From Propionibacteriaceae bacterium (GTDB taxonomy: Bacteria > Actinomycetota > Actinomycetes > Propionibacteriales > Propionibacteriaceae), in assembly GCA_009778535.1 (NCBI GenBank), contig WRJP01000099.1:1-6628 (forward strand): 6,628 bases of DNA, in the 5' to 3' direction. The position numbers and the translations under genes were made by a program. Position 1 is the first letter of the stretch. Every line of letters starts with the position of its first letter. The notes below the pieces were generated by a model. It ran no database searches. It saw only the letters and a list, made by a program, of their open reading frames with translations, and was not told the DNA's origin. Positions 5,449 to 6,628 of this stretch are shown one piece after another.

Positions 5449-6206
5449 ACGCAGTCTTTTCGGAACAGTTCTTCCGCGATATACATGTCGATGGGTTCAG
5501 TGATTTTTAGATTCTGCTCGCTTCCTGCAACTACATAGATTGGCACATCCGGTAAATAGCGATGAACTACGCCGCAGTCGTCGGAGGCAGTGAAATCCGG
5601 GTCTTGCATTGCTGAAGAGTATGCGGCTCGGATGGTTTTCAGCCTGAATGCCTGCGGGGTCTGCGCGCGCCGCAGCATAGCCCTAGTGGGTATATCAACG
5701 ATCAAATTTTGCGCGTCTACCGCGAAAATGGTGTCAACCGAGTTGATCGCAACTCCCACAGCGCTGTAGCTGTCCAGAGCTAGGATGCAATCAGTGATGA
5801 TGCGCGGCTCCAGCAGGGGTCGCGCCGCGTCATGAAAGAGCACTTTGGTAGCTGGCGACATTCCAGCCAACGCTGTGATGGCCGCATTAGTGGAGCCGAT
5901 GCGGGTATTTCCTCCAGGAACAATTTGCCGCACCTTTGGGAAGCGATCTGCAATGCGTCGTGCAGCAGCCAAATACTCGGGGTGCATCACCACATAGATG
6001 TCATCAATGCACTCAGCCGTGGCGAACGCCGCCAAGGAATGCTCCAGCATGGTTTTTCCGGCCAGTGTGACAAGCTGTTTCGGAATCGAGGTGCCCGCTC
6101 GGGTGCCAGTACCGCCAGCCAGAATGACTGCGACGCCACGAACCCGAGTTTCCATGTTGACCTCTTTCATATGTGTGTAGCGCAGTCGCCTGTCGTGTCT
6201 CCACAT
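5430..6206 (-). CDS. IspD/TarI-family cytidylyltransferase (2-C-methyl-D-erythritol 4-phosphate or ribitol 5-phosphate type)
   Basis: The enzyme joins CMP from CTP to a sugar-alcohol phosphate. Numbering from ATG 6206 (258 residues), the CTP loop is LAGGTGTR with R36, followed by PKQ with K43. HDAARP lies at 125-130, VDT at 157-159, TRAMLRRAQTPQAF at 174-187, SDD at 208-210 and NLKITEP at 232-238. All these are conserved in both IspD (isoprenoid MEP pathway) and TarI (CDP-ribitol for teichoic-type polymers). LAGG, where IspD usually has AAG, and the neighbouring glycosyltransferase lean to TarI, but neither ispF nor tarJ is in view to settle it. ATG 6206 has a perfect AGGAGG seven bases upstream. 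ATG 6155, with GAGG five bases upstream, would give 241 residues, nearer the family length. The GroEL-apical-like gene follows closely. Confidence 0.85.
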   Translation of the reverse strand: MWRHDRRLRYTHMKEVNMETRVRGVAVILAGGTGTRAGTSIPKQLVTLAGKTMLEHSLAAFATAECIDDIYVVMHPEYLAAARRIADRFPKVRQIVPGGNTRIGSTNAAITALAGMSPATKVLFHDAARPLLEPRIITDCILALDSYSAVGVAINSVDTIFAVDAQNLIVDIPTRAMLRRAQTPQAFRLKTIRAAYSSAMQDPDFTASDDCGVVHRYLPDVPIYVVAGSEQNLKITEPIDMYIAEELFRKDCVNSRSE

Positions 6207-6345
6207 TACACGTCCTCCTGTGTTCGTCGTTTGCGACCAGCAGCAACCCGCGTGCTCGTTTTGAGATACCTGCCTACAGGCGGCGGCAGCTAGCGAGAGC
6301 AGGACAGCGACAGGGAAGCGCCAGCGTCTCTGACACAATGGAGGG
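6207..6345. promoter_or_regulatory. Divergent intergenic region between cytidylyltransferase and glycosyltransferase genes
   Basis: This 139-base gap must hold promoters for both directions. On the - strand, AGGAGG (6219-6214) is the ribosome binding site that supports ATG 6206. On the + strand, CACAAT (6334-6339) matches a -10 box at 4 of 6 positions and would place transcription start at or near GTG 6346. I see no good -35 box on either strand. Confidence 0.4.
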
Positions 6346-6628
6346 GTGAAAACCTTTCCTGCGTTGGAGCCGAATCCGGGCATCTCCTACATCATGCCCG
6401 TGTTGAATGAGGCGGAGTATCTGGAGACAGCCGTAGCGAGCATTTACATGCAGAAATACGGCGGCGAGCGGGAAATAATCTTGGCTTTGGGAACGTCCAG
6501 TGATGATACTGATGTCATAGCCAAGCGGTTAGCTGCGCATGACTCTCAGTTAAAATTGGTGCAAAACCCCAAAAATGACGTGTCTATCGGATTGAATCTG
6601 GCCATCAAGGCTAGTCGGTATCCGGTGA
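6346..6628 (+). CDS. Glycosyltransferase family 2 protein, N-terminal part (3' end outside window)
   Basis: An open frame from GTG 6346 runs off the window, giving 94 residues. The N-terminal part is a GT-A nucleotide-sugar fold: ISYIMPVLNEAEYLETAVAS at 13-32 is the typical first strand and helix, followed by REIILALGTSSDDT at 42-55, which is the D-G-S-D-D-T type region. NPKNDVSIGLNLAIKAS at 74-90 resembles the ExoA/succinoglycan-type branch. Such enzymes transfer sugars to lipid carriers or polymers at the cytoplasmic face of the membrane. A TGA at 6331 in frame limits the start to GTG 6346 or TTG 6364. GGAGG at 6340-6344 is only one base from the GTG, too close to act as a ribosome binding site, so a leaderless transcript is likely. 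The gene runs divergently from the cytidylyltransferase gene, which suggests a shared role in envelope polysaccharide. Confidence 0.82.
   Translation, partial: MKTFPALEPNPGISYIMPVLNEAEYLETAVASIYMQKYGGEREIILALGTSSDDTDVIAKRLAAHDSQLKLVQNPKNDVSIGLNLAIKASRYPV

Noticed and set aside
5832..6293. + strand open frames opposite the cytidylyltransferase
   Set aside because: Shadows of the conserved gene; translations show no domain.

Overview
The window reads as chromosomal DNA from a Gram-positive actinobacterium, most like the Actinomycetaceae (Mobiluncus/Varibaculum/Actinomyces type). That placement is an inference. It rests on protein families: a secreted SH3-repeat protein with an actinobacterial-type C-terminal LAS-like metallopeptidase domain, and a GroEL-related apical domain resembling actinobacterial chaperonins. 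It also rests on moderate G+C, strong GGAGG-type ribosome binding sites, and one gene (at 6346) that looks leaderless.

Left part, all on the + strand. The window opens inside a polysaccharide deacetylase gene (1-516, 5' end missing). Next come a DUF1097 membrane protein (790-1272) with an 11-bp perfect hairpin behind it, a protein with three predicted iron-sulfur sites (CDGSH, divergent 4Fe-4S motif, CDGSH; 1481-2161), and a type II toxin-antitoxin pair of the FitA/FitB (VapBC-like) class (2317-2990) preceded by a -10-like box and a perfect 14-bp palindrome. These genes look independently transcribed, apart from the toxin-antitoxin pair, which overlaps by 4 bases.

Right part, mostly on the - strand. 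A secreted protein with four SH3-like repeats and a metallopeptidase-like domain (4462 down to 3095) converges on the toxin gene. Its 5' leader can fold into a stem-plus-pseudoknot that I cannot assign to a known riboswitch class, and near-identical 14-bp direct repeats lie upstream of the leader. Further upstream is a probable two-gene operon: an IspD/TarI-family cytidylyltransferase (6206 down to 5430) followed by a small membrane-anchored protein whose soluble part looks like an isolated GroEL apical domain (5395 down to 4736). A family 2 glycosyltransferase (from GTG 6346, cut by the window end) runs divergently.

Taken together, the deacetylase, the SH3/peptidase protein, the cytidylyltransferase and the glycosyltransferase point to cell-envelope work. 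The toxin-antitoxin pair, the Fe-S protein and the DUF1097 protein look like unrelated neighbours. The two most unusual items are the GroEL-apical-like membrane protein and the pseudoknotted leader.
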